A DNA stretch of 64,000 bases from Nansenia antarctica (lineage: Eukaryota > Chordata > Actinopteri > Argentiniformes > Microstomatidae), in assembly GCA_963989245.1 (NCBI GenBank), contig OZ022352.1, forward strand, positions 14,120,604 through 14,184,603, read 5' to 3'. The notes beneath the pieces are model-generated. The model ran no database searches. It was not told the origin of the DNA and saw nothing but the letters and a program-made list of their open reading frames with translations. A program made the translations under genes and the position numbers. Shown piece by piece: positions 19,899 through 31,020 of this stretch (position 1 is its first letter; every line of letters starts with the position of its first letter).

Positions 19899-22800
19899 CT
19901 AGCTGGAAGGAATAAGTGAATAAGGCCATCGGTCATCCACCGTTATCATTTGCTTAGAGGTGTTGATGCTCATTATGATGCCCCTCAAATGGACATCCCA
20001 GTCGTTCTGTCCCTCCCCACAGTACTTGGCAAGCGCAGTCTTCACGGTGCGGTTTGTGCGCTCGTCCTGTCCACTGGCCTGGGGGTGGTAGGGTGACGTG
20101 ATGCAGTGTTTGACACCCAGAGCCTCAAAAACACCACGGTTGACCTGCAGATGCATTAGTGTATGCAATTAAATTAGATTAAATTACAATTATCAAATGT
20201 CACACATCACATACACTGTGTCTTATCAGTGGCGGCTGGCCGATAGAGGGCGCTGGGGCGCCGCCCCCACCTTCACTTCCACCTTCAGTTGCGATTTGTA
20301 AAAGTTTTTTTTTAAAATAAACATTGTTTATTCACAAAATGCGGCTGATATTCTGTCGGCGCCTATCAGCATTCATTAAAAATCCTCCAATACAATAAAC
20401 ATTTTTATCTGTGTGTGTGTGTGTGTGTGTAAAACTCACTGTTAAAATACGTAGGGGGAGAACGCGGGGCGCCGTGTCAATGCAAGTCTATGCCAGGACG
20501 AATACTTTTCGTTTACACGTGAGCTGTAGCAGCGCTCCAATTGGCTGTCTCTATTTCTTGGCCAGGACGCACATTTGTGCTGTTGTATTGCAGACAATGC
20601 ATTATGCTGAGGACTCCCGACTTCCGGTATTCCGGACTTCGGGCTTCCGGAGTATTTTAAATGAACATTCGTAATGTCTGTCTCTGATGTTCATGGTCAA
20701 TTAAATCAGCCTATTTTGTGCAACTAATAATGTTCCCGCTAATGGGTTAACCAAGCAGCCTCGCACCTAACGTGCAAGCACCTATCTTCGAACTATTCAT
20801 AGCAATATGCGCGGGACAAGGCGGAGGTACGGGTAAACACGGCTCATGTTCTGTCATCAAAGGTAAGAGTTGGTTTTCTTTAACTCAGCTGATGCATTGT
20901 TGTGTTTCTGACATGGTCTGGTTGTGTTACAGACATGGTCTGGTTGTGTTTCTGACATGGTCTGGTTGTGTTACAGACATGGTCTGGTTGTGTTTCTGAC
21001 ATGGTCTGGTTGTGTTACAGACATGGTCTGGTTGTGTTTCTGACATGGTCTGGTTGTGTTACAGACATGGTCTGGTTGTGTTTCTGACATGGTCTGGTTG
21101 TGATACAGACATGGTCTGGTTGTGTTTCTGACATGGTCTGGTTGTGTTTCTGACATGGTCTGGTTGTGTTTCTGACATGGTCTGGTTGTGTTTCTGACAT
21201 GGTCTGGTTGTGATACAGACATGGTCTGGTTGTGATACAGACATGGTCTGGTTGTGATACAGACATGGTCTGGTTGTGATACATCATTGAATGTGTTGAC
21301 CACCATCACTCTCCATCATCATCCATCATGTGTCTATGAAATAGATAGTACTGTACTACTGACTGCAGCATTCATCTCTGCTCATTGATGTAGCCATGTC
21401 ACACAGACACATAGTACACATATTCATCTGCTACCTTTATTAACCTGAGTGTAGCTGTGAGGCCTGTACTAGCCTTGTTGACTAGACTTCCTCCTTGTCT
21501 GACACTGGGTATTGGACCGTACCGACGTCCATAGACCGGTCACTCTTCCACCTCAGTGTCTGTAGTTGACAGGGTAACTTCTCCATGGCCACACACGGTC
21601 ATTTTAAGGGTGAAAGTTGAAATTATACAATGGTTGTAACGCCAGTGCGTGTTTTATGCGCGTGCACGCGGGGAAAAAATCGTGCACGCGGAAAAAAAAT
21701 CGCGCGCGCTGTGCGCGCGGAAGAGGACTCCCCCGCCACACTGCTGTGCCCCACCCAAAAAAATGTGCACCAGCCGCCACTGTGTCTTATATAGATAACT
21801 GTACCTCATTCACAAATTCCCGTCTTTGGTCGGTAATGATCCTCTCTACCAGTCCAAAGTCAAGAAGAATGTTAACTATCTTCCTGGACACCTCATTGGC
21901 TGTTTTGGTGTAGAGGGTTTTTGCCACAGCCCACTTGGTGAAGAGGTCGGTTGCAGTCAGAATGTATCTGCAATGAAAAATGCAGATTGTTCTCCATTAG
22001 CTACAGCATTGCAGCAGCTATTCCTCATGGGGTCCACCAAAAACTTGCTTCATAACTTTTATTGACTTATCCAATACATGGTGTCAGCTTATCTCACTAG
22101 CTTTAACCAAAAGGGGTTACACATACTTCTGCCCAACATTCAGTAGCTACCTTTTGCCCTTTGCAGTGGTGGGAAGTGGACCAATGAGATCAATCCCCAG
22201 GACACTCCATGCCTCTTTCACTTGGATGGGATGGAGTACAGGTGCAACTGTCTTTATTGTCTCATGATGTTGACAGCGGGGGCACTCATCAACCTATAAA
22301 ACAGTGACATTTCAGAGGAAATTATCTAGAGTCAGATAATTCTTGATGAGGTTGAGGCGTCATGTTGGTGATGGTGGTCAGCTGCTGGGCTTAGTGCCTT
22401 AGGTGCAGAACCGCTGTGGTTGAGGGGCTGCGGCCTGTATGATGGTCTGGGTGTTCCAGTGCAGAATCAGATTGTGGTCAGTATGAGAATTACACAAGAG
22501 TTGGAGATCTTTGAGTAAAAGATCATTGCTAATGGGCAGTGTATAAATTACAATGTTCACACACACCATGCACTAATAACATCAAAAACTCACCCATTTT
22601 GTGACATCCTCCCGCAAGGTGGACCAGAGGTAGGACGCCGTCACCTTCTCCAGCGTTCGGCGTCTCCCTGGATGACCCCCAGTCCCATGGTTGTCGTGGC
22701 ACTCCTTCAGATCAAATCAAACTTCATTTGTATAGCCCATTTCTCACAAAAATGTGACACAATGTGCTTCACAGAGAGCAAAGAAGATAAAACAACAATA

Positions 22801-23338
22801 GTACAGATGAAACAACAATAAAGACAGACATTTAAAAGGCGAGATTGAATAAGTAGGGTTTGAGGTCTCCAACAATGATAATCTTGTCATAATTGGGAAA
22901 GATGATGGACAAGAACTCAAGTCAGATAAGAAAGTTACCATCAGGACATCACGAACTCCATCTTTGTTGCACACCACCAAGCGAAGTTTGTCCTTGCACT
23001 TATAGTACAACTCCTCACCTGATGCAGCAGAAAAATACAGCATTCATTTAGAAGTGCAAATATAAAGCCACTGGAAACAGGTTTTATGCACACAATAGTT
23101 AGCAGATGCTTAATGAGACACTCAATTTTGATACAGGCCTATGCATTTTCGCCATTTTCGACATTTCAAGCAGTGGCTTCAAGAGTGGATATAACATAGT
23201 TATTCACACTGACTTACCTTTCATCAAGTAATTCTTGGACGCCTTTAGAATCCTTGATTTAAGGTGTCCAACCTTGGGTATGCCAGGAGGATACATATGA
23301 TGCATCATGTAAAACTTGAGTGCTGTATGAAACTCCAT
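19899..23338 (-). CDS. Gypsy-integrase-derived protein, GIN1/KRBA2-like, six exons
   Basis: The exons on the minus strand are 23338-23218 (start MEFHTALKFYMMHH), 23018-22939, 22704-22594, 22293-22151, 21967-21805 and 20144-19899 (stop). All junctions are GT-AG and the phases join correctly, giving about 287 residues. The zinc-binding HHCC region is ECHDNHGTGGHPGRR to DECPRCQ. The core keeps GIDLIGPLP (first D), ERIITDQRREF (second D) and ASGQDERTNRT (E). The last residues after INTSKQ may be read-through of an unseen donor. GIN1 and KRBA2 are known vertebrate genes made from Gypsy integrases, and the intron-rich layout fits such a gene rather than a transposon. Intron 5 holds a hAT element, and retroposon sequence abuts the acceptor of exon 3. 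The cellular role is unknown. Confidence 0.75.
20227..21782. mobile_element. non-autonomous hAT transposon
   Basis: Terminal inverted repeats cagtggcggctgg and ccagccgccactg are flanked by a perfect 8-base target duplication tgtcttat (20219-20226, 21783-21790), the mark of hAT elements. There is no transposase. The interior holds a 17-copy minisatellite and gcgcgc-rich blocks near the right end. It lies in intron 5 of the integrase-derived gene. Confidence 0.93.
20903..21285. repeat. 22-base minisatellite, 17 copies, inside the hAT element
   Basis: The unit is acatggtctggttgtg plus ttacag, tttctg or atacag. Alternation of the variants in the left half and homogeneous runs in the right half suggest expansion from two-unit and then one-unit blocks. 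Confidence 0.95.
22706..22905 (-). mobile_element. retroposon 3' fragment at a splice acceptor
   Basis: The text agatcaaatcaaacttcatt, tgtatagcccatttctcac and tgcttcacagagagcaaaga matches the common fish LINE/SINE tail seen again near 63505. It starts immediately beside the acceptor of exon 3 (22704) of the integrase-derived gene. Confidence 0.65.
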
Positions 23339-23504
23339 CTTGTCACCGGTCTCTCTTTCACCTAAACTCTCTCACGTCGCGCGCGGGTGCGCGCGCAACA
23401 TCCATGTATCATAAGGTAGCTACAGAGATTAGATCTATAAACAGCCAAAATTACTGATGGGTAAAAATGGCGGTCATCATGTGATCGTAAATCATCGTCG
23501 TCAG

Positions 23505-23604
23505 CGAATCATAGCGCTACCTATGGCCGGAAAGGGCTGAACCTATGACCGGATCTGGTAGGGTCGGAAAAACCTCACGGGTCGGAAATTCCGGTACTTA
23601 CACC
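23505..23604 (-). repeat. inverted-repeat partner of 8188-8287
   Basis: Reverse complement of 8188-8287 with about two mismatches. It lies about 170 bases upstream of the start codon of the integrase-derived gene. Confidence 0.85.
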
Positions 23605-23677
23605 GGGGCTTGCCACCATGTACAAATTCATCAGAGCAACGCATCCGGGTACTTTCCCCTCCCGTAATGTCCACGCC

Positions 23678-24119
23678 TGTCAGGTTGGGGATCGCTCTAC
23701 CTTGGAGCGACCCGTTGGCGCCCCCTATGTTGTGTATTGTTTCTCTGTCTGTCCTAATTGTCTGTGATTGTGAACAGCTGTGAGTGATTGTCTTGGTCTA
23801 TTTAGTTCCCCCTGTGTTTTCCCTCTGTGTCGATTGTTCACTTTATGTTGCGTGGTGTGTGTGCGTGTTCTCTTAGTCTTGTCGCAGCCTTATTGCTCCT
23901 CGTATGCCCAGGAGATAAGTATCTTATGACTATTGCTAGTACTTTGTTTTGCCTTGTTAGGAGACTTGCTTTCTCCCCGTTTATTTCATCGCTTACTGTG
24001 CGGTTTATTATTCCTGTTTGCTCAAATAAAGAGTACCTTTATTTTGGAATCATATCCCTGCATCGTTCCATTCTGTTCTGCTCTGCATCTGGGTCCAAAC
24101 ACATTGACTAACCGTAACA
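23678..24119 (+). repeat. Sushi 5' LTR
   Basis: Contains the 11-base self-primer gtcgattgttc at 23829-23839, the probable transcript start by analogy with Tf1, and aataaa near 24026 as the likely polyadenylation signal. Confidence 0.92.
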
Positions 24120-24130
24120 GAACAATCGAC
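24120..24130 (+). promoter_or_regulatory. self-priming primer-binding site
   Basis: The 11 bases gaacaatcgac follow the LTR without a gap and are the exact reverse complement of gtcgattgttc in the LTR (23829-23839). No tRNA-type TGG primer site is present. This is the arrangement known from Tf1 and Sushi-ichi, where the 5' end of the element's own RNA primes minus-strand synthesis. Confidence 0.85.
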
Positions 24131-24134
24131 CATT

Positions 24135-25136
24135 ATGGACCCAGCAGAGATAGAACACCTTCGTGCTGTGCTAGCTAACCAGGGGGCTTTGGTAGCCCAG
24201 CAGGAGAGGAATCAGCAGACAATGATGGCCCAGCTACAGCAGCTGACCCTCTCTATCAACAACTTGATGGCCGCCCAGCACAACCCTACTCCACCAGCGG
24301 CGGCGGCGGCAGCTGCGGCACCTCCTCTTCTTCCAGTGAGCACTCGGGAACCCCGGCTGCCTCCTCCCGAGCGCTACGATGGACGACCAGAGGCTTGCAG
24401 AGAGTTCCTGACCCAATGCTCACTGATCTTCAGTCTGCAGCCCCTGACCTTCCCCACCGAGCAGTCCCGGGTGGCGTACATCATTACCCTGTTGACGGGC
24501 CGAGCCCTCTCCTGGGCCACGGCCGAGTGGGAGAGCCAGTCACCGGCGTGTTTCGATGCTACTGCCTTCACCCGGGATTTACGCAAGATATTCGACACCT
24601 CCCGGGTGATATCGGGGCACGAAGCCGGCCGGCGGCTCACGGCTTGTCGACAGAGGGATCGCTCGGTGGCGGACTACTCCATAGAGTTCCGCACCCTGGC
24701 TAAGGAGGCGGGTTGGGAGGAGAGAGCTCTGGTAGTACTCTATGCCCAGGGGCTCTCGGAGGCGATGAAGGACGAACTCGCTCTCCGGGAGCTCCCGGAG
24801 CAGCTGGACGGTATAGTGGCGCTCTCGGTGCAGGTGGACAATCGGCGCCGAGAGCGAGCTCATGAGAAGGGCTCGTCACAGAGTGCTCCGTCCCAACCCC
24901 CTCCGTCTAGAGAGGCCGCCCGATGGTTTCCGGAGGAGACCACGGAGGGAGAGGAGGCCATGCAACTGGGCGCGGCACATCTCTCCAGCACGGAGAAACG
25001 GCCGACGAGCGGCGCTGTTTTAGGTGCGGGCGCAAGGGTCACCGCTATGCCACCTGCCCAGGGACCGCGGGAAACGGGGCAGCCCGCTAGTATCGGGAGG
25101 GGTACTGGCGGGTGGGGACCTACCCTCTGGGTTTAA
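24135..25136 (+). pseudogene. Sushi gag, frameshifted
   Basis: Open for 333 codons from MDPAEIEHLRAVLANQ, with a Sushi-type capsid (RLPPPERYDGRPEACREFL, then SRVAYIITLLTGRALSWA). An alanine run (about residue 57-64) precedes it. The zinc knuckle CFRCGRKGHRYATC is present at about 25013-25055 but in another frame, so a frameshift just upstream (near 24985) separates capsid from nucleocapsid. Confidence 0.88.
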
Positions 25137-25164
25137 CGACCCACGAACTTTTTTTTAATGCAAG

Positions 25165-26143
25165 GTGCGCTGGGGGGACAGTATTCGTCATGTTCGGGCA
25201 CTCGTGGACTCAGGGGCAGCGGGGAATTTGATGGATGAAGGTCAGGTCGGGGGGTGGGGGGTTCCTTTAGAAAGGTTGGAGGAACCGGTCCCAGTTCGGG
25301 CCCTGGACGGTCGGCCTTTGGGGTCGGGTACCATCACTCAACGCACGGTGCCGGTGCGCCTCCAGGTAGGGGGGGGTAGTTGGGAAACCATACAGTTTTT
25401 TATTGTAACCTCGCCCGATTGCCCTATCGTACTAGGCCACCCCTGGCTAGCGGCCCTCAATCCCCATATTGACTGGTCTACAGGACGGCTCGCCTTGGAA
25501 GCAGCCTCTGTCACTGTGCACGATGATACCCCACCCACTACTCTCCCATCCCCGTTGCTGTCCCTATCCCAACCTAAGTCACACACCACTCCCTCTAGTC
25601 TCGCTGTTCCCGCTCCCCTCCCCAATTCTGACCTGACAGGGGTGCCCCGGATATATTGGGACCTGGGGGAGGTATTTAGCAAATCTAGGGCCAAGGCGCT
25701 ACCCCCTCATAGACCCTATGACTGCACTATCGATCTTCCCACGGGGACGCTTGTTTTCTCTTTCTCGCCCGGAGACTCTCGCCATGAATGACTATATCAC
25801 GGAGGCACTGGCCGCGGGTCAGATCCGTCCCTCCACCTCGCCGGCTGGCGCAGGCTTCTTCTTCGTGGCGAAGAAGGACGGGGGACAGCGTCCCTGCATT
25901 GATTACCGGGGGCTGAATGACATTACGATTAAGAATCGTTACCCCCTTCCTCTGATGGATACCGCCTTCGAATCGCTGCAGGGGGCGCGACTGTTTACGA
26001 AATTGGACCTTCGCAATGCGTACAATCTGGTGAGGATGAGGGAGGGGGATGAATGGAAAACCGCCTTTAACACACCCAATGGACATTACGAATATCTTGT
26101 TATGCCGTTTGGCCTCGCCAACGCCCCCGCAGTGTTTCAAGCG
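25165..26143 (+). pseudogene. Sushi protease and start of reverse transcriptase, frameshifted
   Basis: The protease shows ALVDSGAAGNLMDE (active-site DSG) and DCPIVLGHPWL. RT begins with YWDLGEVFSKSRAKALPPH, breaks frame near 25735 and continues as SPAGAGFFFVAKKDGGQRPC, CIDYRGLNDITIKNRYPLP and VMPFGLANAPAVFQ, where a LINE interrupts it at about 26143. Confidence 0.88.
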
Positions 26144-27850
26144 CTTGATTGATTGATTGAAAACTTTATTAGAAGATTTGCAGAAGTAGGTACATGAAAG
26201 TACATATTACATACAAGGTCAACTAAAAGGATAAAAACCCAAGAAAGCCACTGGCTTATTTCAATTGGGGTCCTTGATTTTCAATTCATCGTTACATGTA
26301 AGACAGACAGGGGAAAAAAAAAACAACTAGTACTATCTACACGATAATACAGACAAATAACTATTACTATCTACAGGATAAAAAATACATCCATCATGGG
26401 AAGAACAATACTAGATATACAATACAACAAAACATCAGGTATGTACAGCGGGTAGGACAGGTGGGGACATACACCACAGGTGGGGGCGGGGGACAAAACA
26501 TAAAGTATGTACAGTGGGTAGTTCGGGTCTTTTAATCTGATTTTTGATTTAGAGGGTCCAGTTACGGATTGCAGCCTCCTGTAAATGTTTTTTGAGAGTG
26601 GTTTTGAAGGTGGGCAGTGTTTTGCACTCCTTTAAGATTATAGGAAGGGCGTTCCACATTTTTACTGCATAGTTTGCAAACGAGTTTAACCCCTTGTTTG
26701 TGGTGCAACGCGGTTGAACGTGGTTCGTGGAGCTTCCTCTGGTGTTGTATGTGTGGACGTTGTTCACTTTTTGGAAGTATGTTGACAGGTACTTGGGTGT
26801 CTTTGTGGTGTAGCGTATCTTGAAGACCAGGCCCAGTGCAAGCTGCTGCACTCTGTCAACTACTCGTAGCCAATCAAGGCTCAAAAAATGAGCAGCGGTT
26901 AGATGTGTCCTAGGGTTGAGGCCTAGCAGAAGCCTAACCAGTTTATTTTGGGCTGTCTGGAGTCTTGTTTTATGGGCCTTTGTGGTTCTATAGTACCATG
27001 ATGTTACGGCATAGTCGAAGTGACATTGAATGAGAGCTCCTGATAGGGTCCTCAGTGTGTTTTTACTGACAAGTGAGGATATCCTGTACAAGAATCTAGT
27101 TCTATGGTTCACTTTTTTGATTACTTTTGCTGCCATTTTATCTCCGGAAAGATTTGCCTCTAAGATGGAGCCCAGGTATGTAATATCCTCTTTTCTTGTG
27201 ATATTAATGTTACCCACTTTTATTTTAAAATTTTCAGCCTTTCTGAGTTTAGATGGGGATCCGTATAGGATGGTTTCAGTTTTACCTAGGTGTATTGATA
27301 GTTTATTGTCAGCTAGCCAGATGCAGATTCTACTCAGTTCAGTGCTTAGCGCTTTTTCCACCTGCAATATGTCCCTGTCAGAGACCAGCAGAGCCGAGTC
27401 ATCCGCGAACAGGAACAAATTGCAATCACATGCTGATGACATGTCATTCACATATATTAGGAACAGTAAAGGTCCCAATATGCTTCCTTGTGGAACGCCG
27501 CAGGTCACTGGGAGGGGGGGGGACAGTGTTCCGTTCACACTAACCACCTGTTCCCTCCCCTCTAAGTAGGATTGCATCCAGCCCACCGATGTTCTATCGA
27601 ACCCAATTGCTTTCAGTTTATCTAACAGTATGTGGTGATCTACTGTGTCGAAGGCCTTCTGGAGGTCCAGCATGACCATGCCGCAGTACTTGCCCGAGTC
27701 CACCTCATGGTTGATGTGGTCGTTCAAATAGAGAAGGCATGTGTCAGTGGAATGGGATGTTCTGAATCCTGATTGAAATTCATACATCAGATTTTTTTCG
27801 GTAAGGTACCTATCAACCTGTTCATAAACTATTTTTTCCATAAGTTTCGA
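26144..27850 (-). mobile_element. LINE inserted in the Sushi RT gene, 430-codon RT frame open
   Basis: On the minus strand an uninterrupted frame (27841-26549) encodes a non-LTR reverse transcriptase: FQSGFRTSHSTDTCLLYLND, LDLQKAFDTVDHHILLDKL, GVPQGSILGPLLFLIYVNDM and FLFADDSALLV. The 3' end has ctaataaagttttc and a tcaa repeat tail at about 26170-26144. It is 5'-truncated, lacking the endonuclease. It interrupts the Sushi RT between FQAL and VNDVL. The tail and RT style suggest the L2/Jockey side of LINEs; the clade is not certain. Confidence 0.88.
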
Positions 27851-27851
27851 G

Positions 27852-28041
27852 ATGGAATTAAGATTGGTAAACGATGTACTGCGGGATTTAATCGGTCACT
27901 CAGTTTTTGTATATCTGGATGATATTCTTATTTTTTCTAAGGACATTGCTCAACACCAACAACATGTCAGTCAAGTCCTCCAGCGTCTCCTCCACCACCA
28001 ATTGTTTGTGAAAGCGGAAAAATGTGTCTTTCATGCCGACA
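27852..28041 (+). pseudogene. Sushi RT, central piece
   Basis: Continues RT with VFVYLDDILIFSKD (catalytic YLDD) and LFVKAEKCVFHAD, then is cut by a second LINE fragment. Confidence 0.88.
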
Positions 28042-28176
28042 AGGACCCCAATTGAAATAAGCCAGTGGCTTTCTTGGGTTTTTATCCTGTTAGTTGACCT
28101 TGTATGTAATATGTACTTTCATGTACCTACTTCTGCAAATCTACTAATAAAGTTTTTCAATCAATCAATCACACAC
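28042..28176 (+). mobile_element. LINE 3' tail, same family as 26144-27850, opposite orientation
   Basis: About 135 bases nearly identical to the complement of 26150-26275 (aataagccagtggctttctt, then tgtacctacttctgcaaat), ending ataaagtttttc and tcaatcaatca. It splits FHAD from TVSFLGFIV in the Sushi RT. Confidence 0.9.
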
Positions 28177-30065
28177 AGTTTCGTTTTTAGGCTTCATTGT
28201 GACAAGGGGGGATTTACGTATGGACCCTGCTAAAGTTAGCGCCGTATTAGACTGGCCCCGTCCCTCCTCACTCAAACAGCTACAGCGATTTTTAGGCTTT
28301 GCGAACTTTTATAGACGGTTTATCCGTAACTTTAGCGCCCTAGCTGCCCCTCTTACGGCTCTCACCAGGACCACCCTGCAGGCCTTCGTCTGGTCCACGG
28401 AGGCGGAGAGCGCCGTCCACCCAGACTCTAACATACCATTTCTGGTGGAGGTGGACGCCTCCGACATAGCGGTGGGAGGAGTGCTCTCCCAGAGGTGTGT
28501 CAAGGACGGGAAGGTGCACCCATGCGCTTTTTTTTTCACGTCGGCTGTCATCGGCGGAACGGAACTACGATGTAGGGAATCGGGAGCTTTTGGCTATTAA
28601 ATTAGCGTTGGAGGAGTGGAGACAGTGGCTGGAGGGGGCCGTGCAGCCCTTTGTAGTATGGACCGACCACAAAAACCTGGCCTACATTCAGGGGGCGAAG
28701 CGGCTCAATTCACGACAAGCCAGGTGGGCGCTGTTTTTCACTCGCTTCCGCTTCTCCATCTCCTTTAGGCCAGGGTCTAAGAACACTAAGCCAGACGCCC
28801 TCTCCCGACAGTTTGACCCGGTGGACCTAGTAGAGAGAAGCCATCCCATTGTGCCAGAGACCCTCATTGTTGCCCCCGTGTCATGGGGGATTGATAGAGT
28901 GGTTAAGACGGCACTCAGACGGGAGCCTGATCCTGGGGGGGGACCTCCAGGGAGGCTTTATGTCCCCAAGGCCGCGCGCTCACGGCTGCTTCAATGGGCG
29001 CATGCGTCGTCTCTCACCGGTCACCCCGGGGCTGCCAGGACCCTGGACTTTATTCGTAGGAGGTTCTGGTGGCCCACAGCGGAGAGGGATACGCGCGCCT
29101 TTGTGGCAGCCTGTCCGGTGTGCGCGCGCAGCAAGACCTCCCGTCAGCCGTCAGCAGGGCTCCTCCGACCTCTCCCCATCCCCAAACGTCCTTGGTCCCA
29201 CATCTCCTTGGACTTCATCTCGGGTCTCCCTCCCTCCGACGGGTTCACTACCATCCTGGTGGTGGTGGACCGATTCTCCAAAGCGGCCCACTTCATTCCT
29301 CTCCCCAAGCTCCCCTCAGCCCGAGAGACGGCCGACCTGGTGGTACAGCACGTCTTTCGAGTGCACGGTCTCCCGCAGGACGTGGTGTCTGATCGGGGCC
29401 CCCAGTTCGCTTCCAGGTTCTGGAAGGCGTTCGCTACCAGCCTCGGCGCCTCCGTCAGCCTGTCCTCCGGCTTCCATCCACAATCCAACGGGCAGACGGA
29501 GCGCGTCAACCAGGATCTGGAGGGCGTGCTGAGGTGCTACGTCTCCGGCAATCCGGCGACGTGGAGCCGACGGCTGGCGTGGGCGGAGTACGCCCACAAC
29601 ACCCTCCTCTGCTCTTCCACTGGACTGTCCCCCCTTTCAATGTCAGTATGGTTACCCCCCCTATTCCCTGAGCAGGAGGAGGAGGCGGAAGTGCCTTCCG
29701 TCCAGGCCCACGTCGGTCGCTGTCGTCGGACCTGGAGGCGGGTGAGGGCGGCGCTTCAGCGGGCTTCTGTCCGGTCCCAGCTTCAGGCCAACCGCAGGCG
29801 TCGCCCGGCCCCGATCTTTCGCCCGGGGCAGAAGGTGTGGCTCTCGACCCGGGACCTTCCTCTCCGGGTTGAGTCGAGGAAACTGGCGCCTCGGTTCGTG
29901 GGACCCTTCAAGGTGGTGCGGCGGGTGAACCCGGTGGCATATAAACTGCTACTTCCACCATCCATGCGGGTTCATCCCACCTTTCATGTGTCCCTCCTGA
30001 AACCGTTCCTTACATGCCCCCTGGCCCCACCACCCCCCCCCTGTCCCCCCGCCGCGCATCGTTGA
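28177..30065 (+). pseudogene. Sushi RT end, RNase H and integrase
   Basis: First frame: SFLGFIVTRGDLRMDPAKV, FLGFANFYRRFIRNFSALAA and EVDASDIAVGGVLSQ (RNase H), with a short deletion before HPDSNIPF and a frameshift near 28520. Second frame, open for 522 codons (28497-30065): RNase H end (WTDHKNLAYIQ, KPDALSR), zinc-binding region (HASSLTGHPG, CPVCARSK), integrase core (ISLDFISGLPPS, VSDRGPQFASRFW, HPQSNGQTERVNQ with the E) and the C-terminal beta region (RPGQKVWLSTRDLPLR, LAPRFVGPFKVVRRVNP). The integrase part is undamaged. Confidence 0.9.
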
Positions 30066-30249
30066 TGGACAAACGGTGTACACGGTGAGGAGGGTCATGA
30101 ATTGCCGGCGGAGGGGTAGGGGGTTTCAGTTTTTGGTGGACTGGGAGGGGTATGGGCCGGAGGAACGGTCCTGGGTGCCTCAGAGGGATATACTGGACCC
30201 TTCCCTGATCAAGGACTATCGACGTTTACATCCTGAGGCACCCAGGTGA
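30048..30249 (+). pseudogene. Sushi chromodomain, out of frame
   Basis: Contains IVDGQTVYTVRRVMNCR, GFQFLVDWEGYGPEERSW and DILDPSLIKDY, a chromodomain of the chromovirus integrase tail. A frameshift in the C-rich stretch near 30045 disconnects it from the integrase frame, which stops at 30065. Confidence 0.88.
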
Positions 30250-30280
30250 ACGGCAGGTGCCGTTCGTCGGGGGGGGATAC

Positions 30281-30709
30281 TGTCAGGTTGGGGATCGCTC
30301 TACCTTGGAGCGACCCGTTGGCGCCCCCTATGTTGTGTATTGTTTCTCTGTCTGTCCTAATTGTCTGTGATTGTGAACAGCTGTGAGTGATTGTCTTGGT
30401 CTAGTTAGTTCCCCCTGTGTTTTCCCTCTGTGTCGATTGTTCACTTTATGTTGCGTGGTGTGTGTGCGTGTTCTCTTAGTCTTGTCGCAGCCTTATTATA
30501 GAAGATAAGTATCTTATGACTATTGCTAGTACTTTGTTTTGCCTTGTTAGGAGACTTGCTTTCTCCCCGTTTATTTCATCGCTTACTGTGCGGTTTATTA
30601 TTCCTGTTTGCTCAAATAAAGAGTACCTTTATTTTGGAATCATATCCCTGCATCGTTCCATTCTGTTCTGCTCTGCATCTGGGTCCAAACACATTGACTA
30701 ACCGTAACA
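30281..30709 (+). repeat. Sushi 3' LTR
   Basis: Preceded by a purine tract (gtcggggggggatac). Differs from the 5' LTR mainly by ttatagaagataag against a longer stretch in the 5' copy. Confidence 0.92.
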
Positions 30710-30715
30710 CACGCC

Positions 30716-31020
30716 CCTTTTTGGGTGATAGAAGAGTAGAAGTTTGAATGGCGGTCAATGGGAATTTCTGGTCTTTGCTACTTTAATCAACTACAATAAA
30801 AAAACTGTATTGCTTTTTAGATATTAGATGCACAAATCCGATGGCCAGTTAAGAAAACTATTATATAGTGTGGTTTCCAATGTCGTTATATGGAGAAAAG
30901 TAATGAAATAGGCAGTGTGTCCTTTCAGTCTGCCTCCAGAGCAGTCATACGTCATCTCCCTGTCATCAGGACGATCACGCGACCGCTTAAAACTGTTGGC
31001 GCCTTATTGGAAAATGTAGT
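30716..31020. other. intergenic, nothing recognised
   Basis: Unique-looking sequence between the Sushi element and the THAP exon. It may contain the promoter of the THAP-DDE gene or one end of that transposon; no inverted terminus was found. Confidence 0.3.

Larger units (their letters stand above)
23678..30709 (+). mobile_element. Sushi-type Ty3/Gypsy chromovirus, broken
   Basis: LTRs are 23678-24119 (442 bases) and 30281-30709 (429 bases), starting TGTCAGG and ending CGTAACA. The target duplication is CACGCC or five bases of it (23672-23677, 30710-30715). The interior has gag, protease, RT, RNase H, integrase and a chromodomain in chromovirus order. Gag is of the Sushi/Mart type, the group from which RTL1 and PEG10 arose. 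Defects: frameshifts before the Gag zinc knuckle, at the protease-RT border, in RNase H and before the chromodomain; a LINE inserted at about 26144-27850; a second LINE tail at 28042-28176. The LTRs differ by one indel of about 13 bases and a substitution. Confidence 0.93.

Noticed and set aside
20971..21309. Minus-strand frames of repeated NQTMS(E/V)TQPDHV type
   Set aside because: Translation of the 22-base minisatellite in the hAT element.
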